NCBI GenBank assembly: GCA_022578965.1
Contig: MU400562.1
Location: 186,001 to 250,000, forward strand
Direction: 5' to 3'
DNA: 64,000 nucleotides
Origin: Xylaria sp. FL1777
Lineage: Eukaryota; Ascomycota; Sordariomycetes; Xylariales; Xylariaceae
Shown: positions 43,803-56,142 of the stretch, piece by piece
How positions within the stretch are numbered: the first letter of the stretch is position 1
Layout: each line of letters starts with the position of its first letter
Notes under the pieces: generated by a model
Databases searched by the model: none
What the model was told of the DNA's origin: nothing
The model's input: the letters and a program-made list of their open reading frames with translations, nothing else
Program-made: the position numbers and the translations under genes

Positions 43803-46729
43803 GATCCATGGCATTCGGAGGAGAAATTTACAATAGGTCAGATTCATAGGGCCTCTAGAAGGAGATAGTGGTTGGTTTTACCTCAACCATATAGAGAGCA
43901 TTGACGCCACGGCGTATAGGCGTTTCCCCCCGGGTTTGGTAAAAAAAAGGTGTCTACCCAATATACTCTAGTCAGAAGTACGAGATACATGTTTAATATA
44001 CACACAGCCAAGTGGAGAATCTAGTCGTGACTGTAGCACGATTGAGATCTTCTGAGATTATCGGTTTGTGTTAGAGAAAATCAAGCAGCACTTTTGTCAC
44101 TCGTCAGTGAAGATCTTGAGCAGTGATGCAGTCCCTCAGTCCCTGGAATCAGGTGGAACACTGCGGACCCTTTCAGGTGCCAAGTCTCGAAAGGTCCCTA
44201 GAACTGGCAACATGCGTGTCCAAATGCATGTTCCAGTTCCACGTTCCAAATAGTGTAGATGCCGTGATTTGTGATACGCCATTCGTGTCCGTTCCCTTTA
44301 CATATGGGGTCGCTCGTTCTAGAACTGCTCTCTAGGGTAGTCTATTGCTTGGCTAGCTAGTACACCTCAGATACCGCCATGTTCAAGAATCGCACAGTAT
44401 CCTTTGCATAACATTCATCTACTGCGTACAATACCGATCAAGATCCTATCCCCGCAGTGTTTGTTGGTTTGAAGGGACAGGGAAAGAGCATTGACAAGTT
44501 GGTGCGAAGGAAATTTAAAGGGATATATGCTGGGAGCTGCGTCGGATTGATAGTATTTGTATGTAGGCCCATCCCTTGCCCTTCGAGCCGGCCCCGACCC
44601 ATATCAGTCAGACCTATCTCGGATCGTCGTCTTCGTTAACCTTGAAACTATATCGAATGAGAGATCTTATAGTAGTACAGTAGGTTCTTGTGAAGATATA
44701 ATAGAAACGAAGCTTAAAGCTCATCATTCAATTTAGGGGAGAGAAAGTATTAGACTACATAGCAAAGTATCATGTCGTCGAGATGTCATGGATACCACCC
44801 TACATGTAGGTTGGATGGAAGATGCAGATGCGAGTACACATGTGGACTTCCCGAAAACGACTTTGACGAATACTCAGCTGTTGACAGTGCAACATATACC
44901 CACTACCATACCATACATGTCCCTACGGGTACCAACCCCCGTCCAGTCCAATAAGCGTTAAAACCAACTGCTGCTCAAGTACCTAGTATAATTCATAGGT
45001 ATTCTTTTTTCCTAACGTCCAAAGTAAGTACTTCAAACATGTGAACAACAGTTAATTATCAGCTAATTGATAGTTTAATTAATAGTTTAAATTATTTAAA
45101 CATCAACCAAATGTTTAATTCAACGTTAAAACCTTGGCAAACTACTGCTCAACAATTTAGTAACTGTAGCAAGATCTTATACAATACTAGCCGGAGCCGG
45201 TAATTTGGTGATCTTCTACATTATAAGCAACAGATAGGTACTATATCTACTACGTACGTCATGCCCGTTGGATGCATTAATGTTGGCGTTGGCTGCTGAA
45301 ATCTACAGGGATGATTCTCCAATTCCTCTGCGGCTGATGGATGCTCTTCTTCTCCTCTACACATTACCTACCGTATTGGCTTTTCTACCCCGGACAGTGC
45401 GGTCTCCTTTCTTCTACGTACGGACGTTTAGTATACCAGTATACATGTCAATATTTGGAATGATAGATTAATCTCCGATCATGTTACTTGGCTCATGCTT
45501 TCCATGTATACTACCACATACATGTACTGAGTAGTCTGTTCTTCTCGGGTTATTCCTCTCCAAAATTGTGCCAATGCGAAACGCGGCCAAGGCGTGGAGT
45601 TTCGAAACAATAATCCATTTAGTTTATATATAGAAATCCTTTTACTGTATAGTGCGTATGTGGTGTTTTTCATGTGCCGAAGGAACACTACACTAGTCAC
45701 AGCCACACCATGATTTGATTGACGCGGATCCCCTGAGGGGAATCTCACCTGCCTTACCTTACGTAAGTATGCATACCAGTACACTACAGTACTTACAGTA
45801 CTATACAGTAGGTCGGTACACCGGGGAGTGGTGCGTGGAGTATACGAAGAGAAAGTACCCCGCGTACTGTACACAGGGTGTAACAATAAGCCGGCAGGGC
45901 CGATAGTGCCGATCTGGGGTCGCTGGGCTGACCTTCTGCTGTTGTTTCTCCACCACTACTTTGCCGCGGCTACACGTACACTACTGTTTGTGTAGTGGAA
46001 GTCCAAGTAGACAAGTCAGCAAAGGAAGCTGACCCCCTTACCAATTACGTCGAGGTGTCTTACTGCGGCAGACTCCAGTTTCTGTCCAGGTGCACCGCAT
46101 ACTCTACCGGCATTACAATGGAGAACAGCGATGGAGAACGCATCTTCGCACAAGCAGCGGTCGGGCTCCTCCTCAGCACATATCCTAGACATAAGCCTTT
46201 ATGCACGCCAGGACGGGCTGGGCTGTCTTGGTCAGCCCATCCTCCGATGTTACCCAAGTAGGTAGGCAGATCACCAACCAGCGAGCACCATCCTCTTACT
46301 ACGGAGTCCTTAATTCTAAACCGAACGACGTGTCTGATGGCTCTACACTAGCCAGGGTGGGGAGTCTTACATATAGAAGAAATATATGGAGGACACTCGT
46401 ACGTACGTAAGCATACATGTATGCTTTATTTCCACGCCTGAGCTGTCGTCGGGACAGACAGTCCATGTTAATACCTCCACTTGACCTTCTGACCTAGCCT
46501 TGTTTTGTTTACTGAACAAATTAATAAGGAAAAGGGACCACGGGAGACCACACATAACTAGTGAGATCAACCTTATTCCTAGAACGAAACCCTCTCGAGG
46601 AGAACAGAAACAACATCCGAATAATAAGTAGGACTGGAGAAGTTTTAACGTGTCGTGGCTTTGCGTTAGATTATACACTGACACCAAGGATCGGTGATTA
46701 TATCGTACGCTTCTAAAGATTGTGGCAAA
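43803..46729. other. Intergenic region between nup188 and the AAA+ gene
   Basis: 2.9 kb without a recognised gene. The stretch 45040-45130 is AT-rich, and two similar CGTTAAAACC...ACTGCT(G)CTCAA segments occur near 44955-44980 and 45123-45155. Several open frames of 60-135 aa were examined; none shows a domain, splice-linked exon or plausible start context. Confidence 0.55.
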
Positions 46730-49700
46730 ATGGATGGAACCTGGATTCACACGCTCGAGGACGGACTAGAGCCAGTCTCGCTCTCAAATCGGCCCCCGGT
46801 TCCCGCTCCTAAGCCACAGAGATTCCAATCTGTTCGCGTCACAAGTGGTAGACCAAAATTCCAGGAGCGTGCGACACCCAGGCGTAACAGTGCCTTTTAT
46901 GGAGCGCAAGAGATCCGACATCTCGACACTAGGCTTCATGAAGGTGAGCCCATCAACAACTGACTGCATATAAAGATGGACCTGCTCATTCAAATTCATA
47001 GGCGATTCGCAAAATGGAGGGTTTGGGGATCTGAGTCTTGTGGACCCCCACAATCGACTTCAAAAACTGGGCAACATGCTGGCGTTTCGCCAACGTAAAG
47101 AAGAGCCGGAAGGGATCAAAGAGGTTGTTAATGAGCCGGTACAGGTGTTGGAGACTTCAGAGGACCCGATGCTGCAGACTAAGCCCATGGTGAGGGACTG
47201 TAACTGGGAGCAGTTCAAAAATCGTTATCCAGATGAAACCGAGACATTTGCGATTGACGTTCTACTCGCTCAGGACGATCTGGTTGAACAGATCGAGGTT
47301 GACCAACTACGACGAGTGAAACCGGAGGAGCGGAAAGCCTTCGAAACTACCCGACGGAGATCACGACAACCACGTGGCCGAAAGAGAGTAGAGAGCACAC
47401 CGATAGAGCGTGTTCGCGTCAACTCCGCTATTATTCTCGGGTATCTCAGCAAGGTGACAGGCGAAGGTCCGTGGGTCGAGAAATCTCACACGTTTCTGGC
47501 TCCCTTCAATCTCTTTTTTCATTTTCATGAGGAAATGGAGAAAGAGCTGCGTCTATTGGAGGCAAATTTTGGTGATAGGAGTGCCAGTGCGTCAACGGTT
47601 TATGGCTCGGGAACTTCCACCGACGAGTTCGAATTCCTTGGCAACCAAGAGCTGCAGCGTTTGATGAGAAGCCGAAGAGCTTACGCCGACATGAAATGTT
47701 ACGTGGATTTCGTCAAGACCCGGCTCATTACTCAACGTGATATGTTCTCCAACGCAGATTATACCCGCCCATCTAAAATCAGGTATCGAGATTTAGCGTC
47801 GTTATTTCGAGTGGGTGATTTAGTTATCGAACCTGGCGTCTTCCAGGCCGAGAGCAGCATCAGGGACAAACGTAGCTCAGTTGTGAACGTCACTGAACCG
47901 AAGCTTTGGAGGGTATGCTACATCTCCGAAGACACACCTGCATGGTCTGTTCAGAATCTTGATGCACCTGGTGGCCAGCTTCAGGGTCGAACCAATGCTG
48001 GAGAGGAAGCCACGCATTTGCGACTTTACTATATCGACTTTGACGGGCAACGATTTTCTCCCGTCAGGGGTGATGTCTCGGTTGAGTTCTTCGAGGGCGA
48101 GAAGGACATAACGAAACTCCCCATATATCCTTTGCGGTTTCACAAGGACCACCCGTGCTTTCTTAGAGAGCTGCAGGAGAGAGGCCAACGATTCCGAGAT
48201 ATTGTGTCCTCGGGAAATCCCGCACTTTCTTACCATGGCTGGACTTTAACCAAGGACCCCGCTGGTCGCGATATCGCAGCGAGACCCGGGCAAGAAGCTA
48301 CTTGGCCAGAATATATCGAGAGCGATGTTATTGTCGATTTCAATGAGGCCTTCCAGGTATACCCATGGTGGAAGCCGGCATTCCAGCAATTCCCCGAAGC
48401 TGAATCTTTCTACCCGACAACAACTTGTGACGAGTTCCTGATAGTGGAGTGGTCAGACAGAAGTCGCTTCAGGCAATTCTCCAGCCGGGAAGAGATGGTT
48501 GTTGAATATGACGGGGTGAGAGAATTGGAATGGGCGAAATTCATTGAGACGGATCCCTTCATTGGCCAAAGTGAAGCATCGGATGCATTAGGCCATCTGA
48601 CACAAACGTTATCTCCAGACGACCTCGCTCTCCTCCCTTCCCGGCTCTTCGTCTATGCGTTGCGTAGCCGAAGCTTCATCAATGCAGACATAAGATATTT
48701 AAAACCCGTACGAGACACTCTAAACCCGTTGGAGAGTTTACAGCTCCCCGAGAAGCACAAGATGATGATACAATCGGCTGTCTTCGGCCATCTGGAGAAG
48801 AAGAAAGTCCGGAGACGAGCCACGTTGCTCAACAGCGAGTTCTTAGATCAAGACCTCATCCACGGCAAAGGACGAGGGCTGGCCGTCCTACTCCACGGAC
48901 CACCCGGTGTTGGAAAGACGGCTACAGCCGAGGCCATAGCCTATTTGTACAAGAAGCCATTGTTTCCGATCACATCTAGCGATCTGGGCACCGATCCGTG
49001 GGACGTAGAGGGCAAATTGTCGGAGATCTTCCGTTTGGCTAACTTATGGGACTGTATTCTGCTGCTGGACGAAGCCGAGACTTTACTCGCCCAGAGGGAG
49101 AAAAAGGACAATAACCTCCAGAAGAGTTCTCTCGTCTCAGGTAAGCAAGCCACATTAATTTTGCTTCCTATAACTATAACAAAGACGGACTAACTTAATC
49201 CTATATAGTGTTCCTGCGAACACTCGAGTACTACTCGGGCATACTTTTCCTCACCACAAACCGGCCAGACGTCATGGACGACGCCGTCAAGTCCCGCGTG
49301 CAGGTCAGTCTCCAGTACCCGCGTCTCGGGCTCATCGAGACACTGGCCATCTTCCAGACGAATCTCGATCGTCTGATCGACATCGAGTTCGAGCGGGCCA
49401 AGCTCACGGGCGAGACGGCGCTCGAGGTCAAGTCGGACGGGATCCTAGCCTTCGCAGCCGCCCACTACCATCGGCACGAGGGTAACGCGGCATCTCCTCC
49501 ATGGAACGGCCGGCAGATCCGCAACGCGTTCCAGATCGCGCCGTCGATCGCGCGGTACGGGCAGAGACACAGCAACAGCAATAACGACAGTGGCAATAGC
49601 AACGACAACAGCTCGCAATCGAGCGACCAAGAGCCCTACATCGGACCCGAGCACTTCGAGAAGGTCGAAGAGTCGACGGCCGAGTCCGACACGGGTAGCA

Positions 49701-50005
49701 GCGAGCGCGGCGGCTACCTCTCGCCGAGCCTCGGGCCGCACTCGAGCCCGAACCGCCAGACGGCCTTCCCGCGCCGCGGCATCCGGAGCAACAACCGCTT
49801 CTCCAGCGAGATCCAGCGGAACCGGTTCTCGGGCGAGTTCCACTTGCGGCAGCGGTCGTCGTCGTCCGTCGCGCCGCTGTACCTACCTTCGACACAGCTG
49901 GGCGACGAGAAGCAGCCCGCGGTGGCCCTGCCGCATCTCCGCGAGCCCTCGCCGCCCTGGACCCCGGATCTGGCATCCGTCTCGGATGCTCCCCAATCGA
50001 GGTAG
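46730..50005 (+). CDS. AAA+ ATPase with N-terminal DUF7025-type region
   Basis: Three exons: 46730-46943, 47002-49140 and 49209-50005 (1049 aa). Donors are GTGAGC and GTAAGC, acceptors CATAG and TATAG, both phase 1. The ATG at 46730 is the first in frame. An N-terminal disordered part of about 150 residues is followed by the DUF7025-type region (about 230-480), with IRYRDLASLFRVGDLVIEPG, LRLYYIDFDG and VEFFEGEKDITKLPIYPLRF. The AAA+ module has Walker A HGPPGVGKTATAEA (about 703-716), Walker B DCILLLDEAE (about 755) and sensor-1 ILFLTTNRPDVMDDAVKSRV. The tail (about 925-1049) is Ser/Asn-rich and disordered. This architecture is common and expanded in filamentous ascomycetes, with unknown clients. 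The ATPase motifs look complete, so activity is likely; the cellular role is not known. Confidence 0.87.
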
Positions 50006-51415
50006 ATGAGCTAGGCTCGCTAGCATGAATTACGTGTGTGCACTGTGCATAGATGAGAATGAATGGATTAAAGCAGATAGATGGCTTACGATTAATGGGA
50101 GCGCGTAGGAGGCGCCAACTTCATTTCTGTATGACGGGATAGATGGATGTTACGATTGTCCATGGGAGAACGAAATGCACATGTAGCATGTCTTCCGAAG
50201 GCCAAACGTCCATTGAGACCCACGCGTTTATATAGTCATGCATCCTCATCATCATATCCGAGCGTCCTGAATTTTGATGTATATAAGTTATCTATGTATG
50301 ATTAGGAACGGATAGATACGATACCAATTTGTATAGACCCTTTACTTTATTTTATGCTAGGAAAACTGACTATACTCACTCTTCTTATTGTTTGGGGTTC
50401 CTAGCGATGAACTTGTGGCTAGACTATAAATATATGTGTGTGTGTGTGTGTGGCGCTTGGTCGAATAGGAGTCGTCGGCCGGCATTATTCATCTCGTGCG
50501 AGAAGAAATTCGCAACTCAGAAATTGCTGAGACTATAAATCACATCCAGACTACTATCTAGGCACTGCCATGCTAGGGGTATTATAAGAGGCTGCTGACG
50601 GCGTCTTGCCAACGTTTAGGAAAGGCATCCATCTATCTATCTGACTTGGAATTTTTAATTGGTCTATCTAGCCTGCCTGTACAGAACACATTACATCCTT
50701 GACTAGGTACAGAGTTTCTATCTTGTGATGACTTACTTGGACTAGGCAGTAAGCAGGGGTTACTTCCCTCATCTCCATGTCAAACGACAGGAGTTCTACA
50801 CAAAGCTGATAACACGTATCAATCATCACCGTATTCTATAGGCCCTGGACTCTTGAAATATGAATGGGTGAGATTTTTCGTCAAGGAACCGAACCCCAAC
50901 CAAGTCTAGCTATTACATAGGCATCCCTCAATCAAGAAGGAAACCCAACCGGTCTAATGATACAAAGATAAAAACGTTAGGCCAAACCCAGCGCCTCCCA
51001 AGCAAGCAAGCCAGCATGGCAAAACCGTCCTCGTGTTGTTGTTTTTTGTTTCATTACAGATTCAAATATCTGGATCCTAGAGAGTTATATATATGCATGA
51101 AAACTCATAGGATCCGTACTAGATACCGTATTCAAATCCCATTCCGCCCCTTGCTTAAAGCTTATACACGTTACTTCTGGTACTAATGGTTGCGTACGTG
51201 AAGATATCTCCGTATCAGAGTGTGACTGATTCTCCCTAATCGAGAGATGAAGGAAACCCTACAGCACTGCCTAGAATACAGCAGCCGTAGGTAGGACGGT
51301 CCCATTAGATGGGGTGGATAGATGGACAGTTCGCTCGATCGGGGGGCTAGATGGTAAAGAAAACGGGGCCCTGGGTGATTTCCCCCCCCCCTTTTCCTTT
51401 TCTTTTCGTCGGGGT
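50006..51415. other. Convergent intergenic region, AAA+ gene / tim9
   Basis: 1.4 kb of presumed 3' UTRs and spacer. A (TG)n microsatellite lies at about 50435-50452 and a C run at about 51381-51391. No gene is recognised. Confidence 0.6.
50435..50452. repeat. (TG)n microsatellite
   Basis: An uninterrupted TG dinucleotide run in intergenic DNA. Confidence 0.85.
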
Positions 51416-52055
51416 TTACCGCAGCTGGCCCTGTTGCTGCTGCTGTGTCATCTGGGCATTGTGCTCTTGGAAGCGCTCGCTGAGGCGCTGCGAGAGGGCC
51501 ATCTGTTTCTGGACGCAGCGCGTGACGCAGCCCGACTCGCGGGTCGAAAGAGACTTGGAGGTGAAGTCGTCGATGCAGGACATGAAACAGTGGTCGACGA
51601 GGTTGCTGAAGAGCTGTGGGATTCCGAAGGAAGAAGAATTAGCAATCAGTCCGGTCTAAAGAGTGTATGTAGCCTTTTTCTTTTTCTTTTTCCTTCCCTC
51701 TTGTCTTTTTCTTTTCCGGGCTATCTATCTTGCGCAATGATTGAGCGATGACGTTGTCGTCACTGGAGCGAGCGAACGAACGAACGAAACCAGCCCGAAC
51801 AGCTAGCTAGCTGAGAAGCAATAAAGAGAAATCGAGGGAGTGCGCATAGTAGCATAGGAGTAGATAGTAGGTAGTAGGTAGTAGTATCGCGGAAGACGTA
51901 CGCCGAGGAATTCCTTGACCTGGCGCTTCTGCATGCGCTGCTCCAGCTCGCGCGTCTCGGCTTGCGTAAGTCTATATACAGCGTTGGATCGAATTAGTGT
52001 TCGCAAGTTCTCTCTTTCAATTCGCGAAGGGGAAGCATAATCCATACCCATCCAT
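51416..52055 (-). CDS. tim9: Mitochondrial intermembrane-space chaperone Tim9
   Basis: Three exons on the minus strand: 52048-52055 (only 8 nt: ATG GAT GG), 51902-51971 and 51416-51613 (91 aa). Donors are GTATGG and GTACGT, acceptors TATAG and CACAG. The spliced N-terminus [20 protein letters not shown] leads into [15 protein letters not shown]. The twin CX3C motif is complete: C35/C39 (CFMSC) and C55/C59 (CVTRC). The [11 protein letters not shown] segment and the Gln-rich C-terminus match Tim9. Tim9 forms a hexamer with Tim10 that escorts hydrophobic precursors through the intermembrane space to TIM22, TIM23 or SAM; the cysteines form the disulfides made by the Mia40 relay. It is divergent from mrt4 (656 bp apart). 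The TAGTAGG-type repeat at 51861-51885 lies inside intron 2. Confidence 0.92.
51861..51885. repeat. TAGTAGG-type short tandem repeat in tim9 intron 2
   Basis: Imperfect GTAGTAG/GTAGGTAG units within the intron. Confidence 0.7.
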
Positions 52056-52711
52056 TATGTGTTTATGATCAGTTCTTATAAAAATAGCTGGCTGATGGGA
52101 CGCTATCAAAGAAATCAATGTGGTGTTAGAGGGAACTGGATCTCGTGTGACGGATACGCTATCTAAGTTAAGTACTCGTAGCAGCTGACAGGAGCTTTCT
52201 TAGAGAGGGCCCGGTATTTCCGCCTATCGATAAGATAGCAAGATACTAAGTAGTCAAGCGATCTGCTCTCTTTCAGTCCTGATTGGATGAATACGCCCCA
52301 CTATATACAGTCCAGGTACCCTTTCGCGGGGCAGAGAAGCAGTGCGCTAAAACTGCCTGCTAATCGATTGGAATTTTTCGAATTGGGGACCAAAAAAATA
52401 ACGGTATCGAAGTTGTCGATAAGACAGACGGGCTCTCTCTCTTAGGTATCTTCACTTAGACTTTCTTCTACATATCACTTGCCCACCTTGAGAATTTGGG
52501 AAGTAGAGGACCCATTGTCTATTCGAAAAGGAAAAAACAAGATATACACCCAACCAGCCGAACATAGCACGATTGTGCATCCCACCAACCTCAAGATCGA
52601 AGCGAGCCCAAAGACCGAGAGACGTAGAAAGACGGAAAAGAAAGCAAGGAAAGGAAAGGAAAGGAAAGGAAAAGAAGGAAGAAAGAGAGATAATAATAAC
52701 CCGACGACAAG
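52056..52711. promoter_or_regulatory. Divergent promoter region, tim9 / mrt4
   Basis: 656 bp between head-to-head start codons. A (AAAGG)n tract at 52647-52671 lies about 40-65 bp upstream of the mrt4 ATG, probably in its 5' UTR. Confidence 0.5.
52647..52671. repeat. (AAAGG)n purine microsatellite
   Basis: About five pentanucleotide units just upstream of the mrt4 start codon. Confidence 0.85.
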
Positions 52712-53571
52712 ATGCCCAAGTCGAAACGAGCCAGGGTGATGCACGCCTCGTCGGTGACGAAGAAGACGCGCGAGCACAAGGAGCGGCTGTTCGAGAACGT
52801 GCGCGAGTGCATCCCGCAGTACCAGCACTGCTTCGTGCTGACCATCGACAACATGCGCAACACCTACCTCAAGGACGTGCGCCAGGAATTATCCGATAGC
52901 CGGTTGGTGGTGTTCTTCTTCTTCTCTCTCTCTCTGTATACCTACACTTACACTTACACTTACACCTACACAAAAACAGCCTCTTCTTCGGCAAGACGAA
53001 GCTCATGGCCCGCGCCCTCGGCCACACGCCCGAAGACAGCCAGGCCGACAACCTGCACCAGCTGACGCCCTACCTCAAGGGCGCCGTGGGCCTGCTGTTC
53101 ACGAACCGCGAGCCGGCGTCGCTGCTGGCCTACTTCGCCGACCTGAGCCAGGTGGACTTCGCGCGGGCCGGCGCCGTGGCCACGCGCGAGTTCGTGATCC
53201 CGCGGGGCGTGGTCATGTCCACGGCCGGCGAGGTGCCCGCCGAGCACGACGTGCCCATGGGCCACACCGTCGAGCCCGAGCTGCGCCGCCTCGGCGTGCC
53301 CACGCGCATGGTCAAGGGCCGCGTCGTGCTCGAGGACGCCCCCGATAATGCCGATGCCGATGCCGATGAGGATGTCAAGCGCGGCTACGTCGTCTGTCGT
53401 CCCGGCGACGTCCTCGACTCCCGCCAGACGAGGCTGCTGAAGCTCTTCAGCGTCTGCATGGCCGAGTTCCGCGTGCGCGTCCTCGCTTACTGGAGCGCGG
53501 CTACTACCGAGGTCACTCAGGTCGATGCCAATCCCGCCGCCGGCGACATGGAGGGTCTTGAGGACGAGTAG
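52712..53571 (+). CDS. mrt4: Ribosome assembly factor Mrt4 (P0/uL10-like)
   Basis: Two exons: 52712-52902 and 52980-53571 (260 aa). The intron has an unusual GTTGGT donor and a CAG acceptor, and carries a (CTTACA)n repeat; the join restores [18 protein letters not shown], the conserved uL10 helix region. The N-terminus [20 protein letters not shown] is basic, as in Mrt4. The uL10-type domain continues with [20 protein letters not shown], and the translation-factor-like insert contains FVIPRGVV and [19 protein letters not shown]. Unlike ribosomal P0 it has no acidic C-terminal P-peptide tail, only a short acidic end. Mrt4 occupies the stalk base of pre-60S particles in the nucleolus and is exchanged for P0 late in assembly. 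Third-codon positions are very GC-rich, as expected for a highly expressed gene. Confidence 0.93.
52941..52971. repeat. (CTTACA)n repeat inside the mrt4 intron
   Basis: Four to five CCTACA/CTTACA hexamers fill the intron just before its acceptor. Confidence 0.85.
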
Positions 53572-54635
53572 ACGAGGAACCAACCCCACAACTCCACCAC
53601 ACATCTACCCGTTTTCACTGCTTTATTTTTTGTGGTTTTCTTTTTTTTTTCCAAATCTCGTGTTCGGGTCGGCTTCTTTTCGGGTTGGGTCGTGTTTTGT
53701 ATGCATCATCTCCATGGCGATACCACTGGTTGCGGGCGTTCGTGGTAGGCGGTTAAGAGAAAAGTGAAAAAGAGTATATATTGAGACGATACGGACAGTC
53801 ATGATCTTGCAATGAACAATACATTTCTACTTGTCTACCTCGTAATCATGGATCATGGGCACTGTCTCCTGAGTAGTGAAACCCTTCATTCATATGCTTC
53901 GAGGTTTCCAAGTTGGGATTGACTCACCTTGTAATAATAAACGGTGGTGATACTAATACGTCGTATCTCGTCTGGGGATTAGCACTCAAGATATCAACTA
54001 CGAAAGCCTTTCATTAGGGGCTACACTATGGTCAAATTGCATCTAGAATCAAAGGGTATAATGGCGTATAGTCGGAGCAGATCTTTCGACATCACAAGAG
54101 GCCGAAGTCCAAGCCGAACGAATGATAATTGGATGTCGCAACTGCGAACAATTCATAGTGAAGTATTGAATGCATATGAGCGTTTGGATTCAGTGTGCTT
54201 AACTGTGTGAGTAAGGCGGGGAAATCCTTTTTTATATAGTACATGAGAACTGTCATTACCTTTCCTGCGCTGGGAGGGATAACAAGCTCTCTAGCTTGCT
54301 GGGATTACGGCCGGATGGTCATGGCCCTGCTGTTATTGTCCCGGGATCCTAGGTAGTCGATTCAGATCAGGCTGCTTATACGGAGCAAGTCCCATCGTCT
54401 TTACCTTGAGGGTTTTGGGTATTATACTGATACAAATAGGCTTGCTGTTGTTGAGTTGTCGTCGGACGGACCACTTGCTGCTTTTTCTCATTCTTCTTTC
54501 TTCGTCTTACCCTTGCTTACCCTTGGTGACAAAAGGCAGGGAGAAGAATGAAAAGTCGGAATAGCAATTGCGGAAAACGGGAAGATTTGCACATACCCAC
54601 CAAGACAACGATGTGATGTCTCGATAAGAGGTGAC
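53572..54635. other. Convergent intergenic region, mrt4 / U1-70K
   Basis: About 1 kb of presumed 3' UTRs and spacer. A small frame at 54028-54210 contains Arg/Ser residues but no domain and is not called. Confidence 0.6.
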
Positions 54636-56142
54636 TTAGTAACGGCGGAGCTTTCGGGGATCCTCGTAGCCGCCTTCGTACCCACGCTTCCGGTTGTCGT
54701 CATCTCTGGAGCGGTCGTTGTCGCGGTATTCGCGCCGGTCACGGACAGGCTCGAAGTTAGCGCCTGTTCGTCTATCTCGGTCGTATCGCGACGGGGGCCC
54801 ACCAGATCTGTCATCATATGAGCGGGAACCAGCGCGTACGGGATACCCACCACCGACGAGTCGGTCACTGCGGTCACTGCGGTCACGATCACGATCACGA
54901 TCACCCCCAAACCGACTATCAGAGCCCGGTCCAGCTGGGGCGTTAGGGGGAGCATAGCCGTTTTGTTGGCCAAAGCCACGATCACGGCCGCCACCACCAC
55001 CACCACCAAAGCCACCGCCGCCGCCGCCTCGAAATCCTCGATCTTGACCGCGGAATCCTCCTCCCCCTCCTCCACGGCCGCGACCCCCTTGGAATCCGCC
55101 CCGGAAGCCATCGCGCCCGCCAAAACCTCCACCAAAGCTACCAGGGCCGGTGGGTCGAGGCGGTGCCGCCTTGGTATAGCCTCGGCCACCCAGGCCGCCG
55201 CCCAGCCGTCTTGGCTTCCATCCCTTGACTGTTCGGCCTCTTTCAACATCTACCTTGATTCGGCGGTCTTTGATACGAATACCATCACAACCATCTAAAG
55301 CAGCTAGTCACACGTGCGCAGCAACGCGCGTTTGTCAGTCAAGCCCAAAAAAAGATTCATACCTTCATGTCTACGCAAGAGGGAAACGGGGAGGGAGAGA
55401 TAGGCAAGCTTGAGGGCCGGATCTCGAGTGAGAGACATGTATATGAAGATCCTGTGGATCGGTGAAGGCGGTCTGGAAGGAATTTAATGGCATCATTACC
55501 TCTCATGTCTTTCTCACGATCAAATACAACGAAAGCATATCCTCGGTGGGGCTTCTTCTTCTTGTTGGGCCGCTCGTGCGCATGGGTATCCGTGATGATG
55601 CGGATCTGGAGCTACGTCAGTAATTGCGTTCTAGAACAAGCACGAGGTGGAATGGCGAGGCTTACGCGTTCAATAGGCCCAAAGCGACCAAACTCCTTCT
55701 CGAGGTCACTCTCATTCGCATCGTAGCTTAGTCGCGCGACGATCAACGTCTTGAACGGGTCGCCGCGAACGTTGGCATCATCGGCGGGGTTATCTGTCAC
55801 AAACAAGCAGAGTCAGCATGGACGAGGCGAGTATGGTGCTGTGAAGCATCAGGTAACGATGACAGGAGAAGAGAACTCACAGTTCTTGGGGCCCTCCGCC
55901 AACAGGTTCTCCTGCTGCTGCTGCTTCTCCAGCTTCTTGCGATCGCGGGCCTGCAGCCAGCTCTCGGTGGGCACATGGCCGTCCTGGTCCTTGTACGCGG
56001 CGAGGTGCGGGAGGTATTCGGCGAGGCCGTTGATCTTGTTGGTCCTCCGCTCCTCGGGCGCGTGGTCGGGCGCAGGCAGCCATCGCAATGGAGGTCGCGG
56101 CGCGAACAGCGCCAGCAGGTTGGGTGGGAGCTTGTCCGTCAT
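54636..56142 (-). CDS. U1 small nuclear ribonucleoprotein 70 kDa (U1-70K)
   Basis: Four exons on the minus strand: 55881-56142, 55666-55793, 55500-55605 and 54636-55303 (387 aa). Donors are GTGAGT, GTAAGC and GTAATG; acceptors are GACAG, TCCAG and ACTAG. The start [20 protein letters not shown] is the U1-70K N-terminal signature that contacts U1 proteins. The RRM (about 97-185) has RNP2 [29 protein letters not shown] and RNP1 RGYAFVVF, and it ends at [20 protein letters not shown], a hallmark of the family. The C-terminal ~200 residues are RGG/Gly-rich, then Arg-Asp dipeptides and SYDDRSG/RKLRRY. The protein binds stem-loop I of U1 snRNA and helps define 5' splice sites. The last exon also has long antisense open frames that are codon-bias artefacts. 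It is divergent from mL43. Confidence 0.93.

Noticed and set aside
44000..46700. Hidden gene in the 2.9 kb gap before the AAA+ gene
   Set aside because: All frames checked lack domains and consistent exon joins.
49428..49976. Long minus-strand frames in GC-rich DNA
   Set aside because: Antisense to the disordered C-terminus of the AAA+ protein; composition artefact.
52966..53604. 212-aa minus-strand open frame rich in His/Gly/Val
   Set aside because: Antisense to GC-rich mrt4 exon 2, low-complexity shadow.
54488..55249. 253-aa minus-strand frame overlapping U1-70K exon 4
   Set aside because: It is in a different frame from the RGG tail and lacks any domain; the U1-70K frame joins cleanly to its upstream exons.
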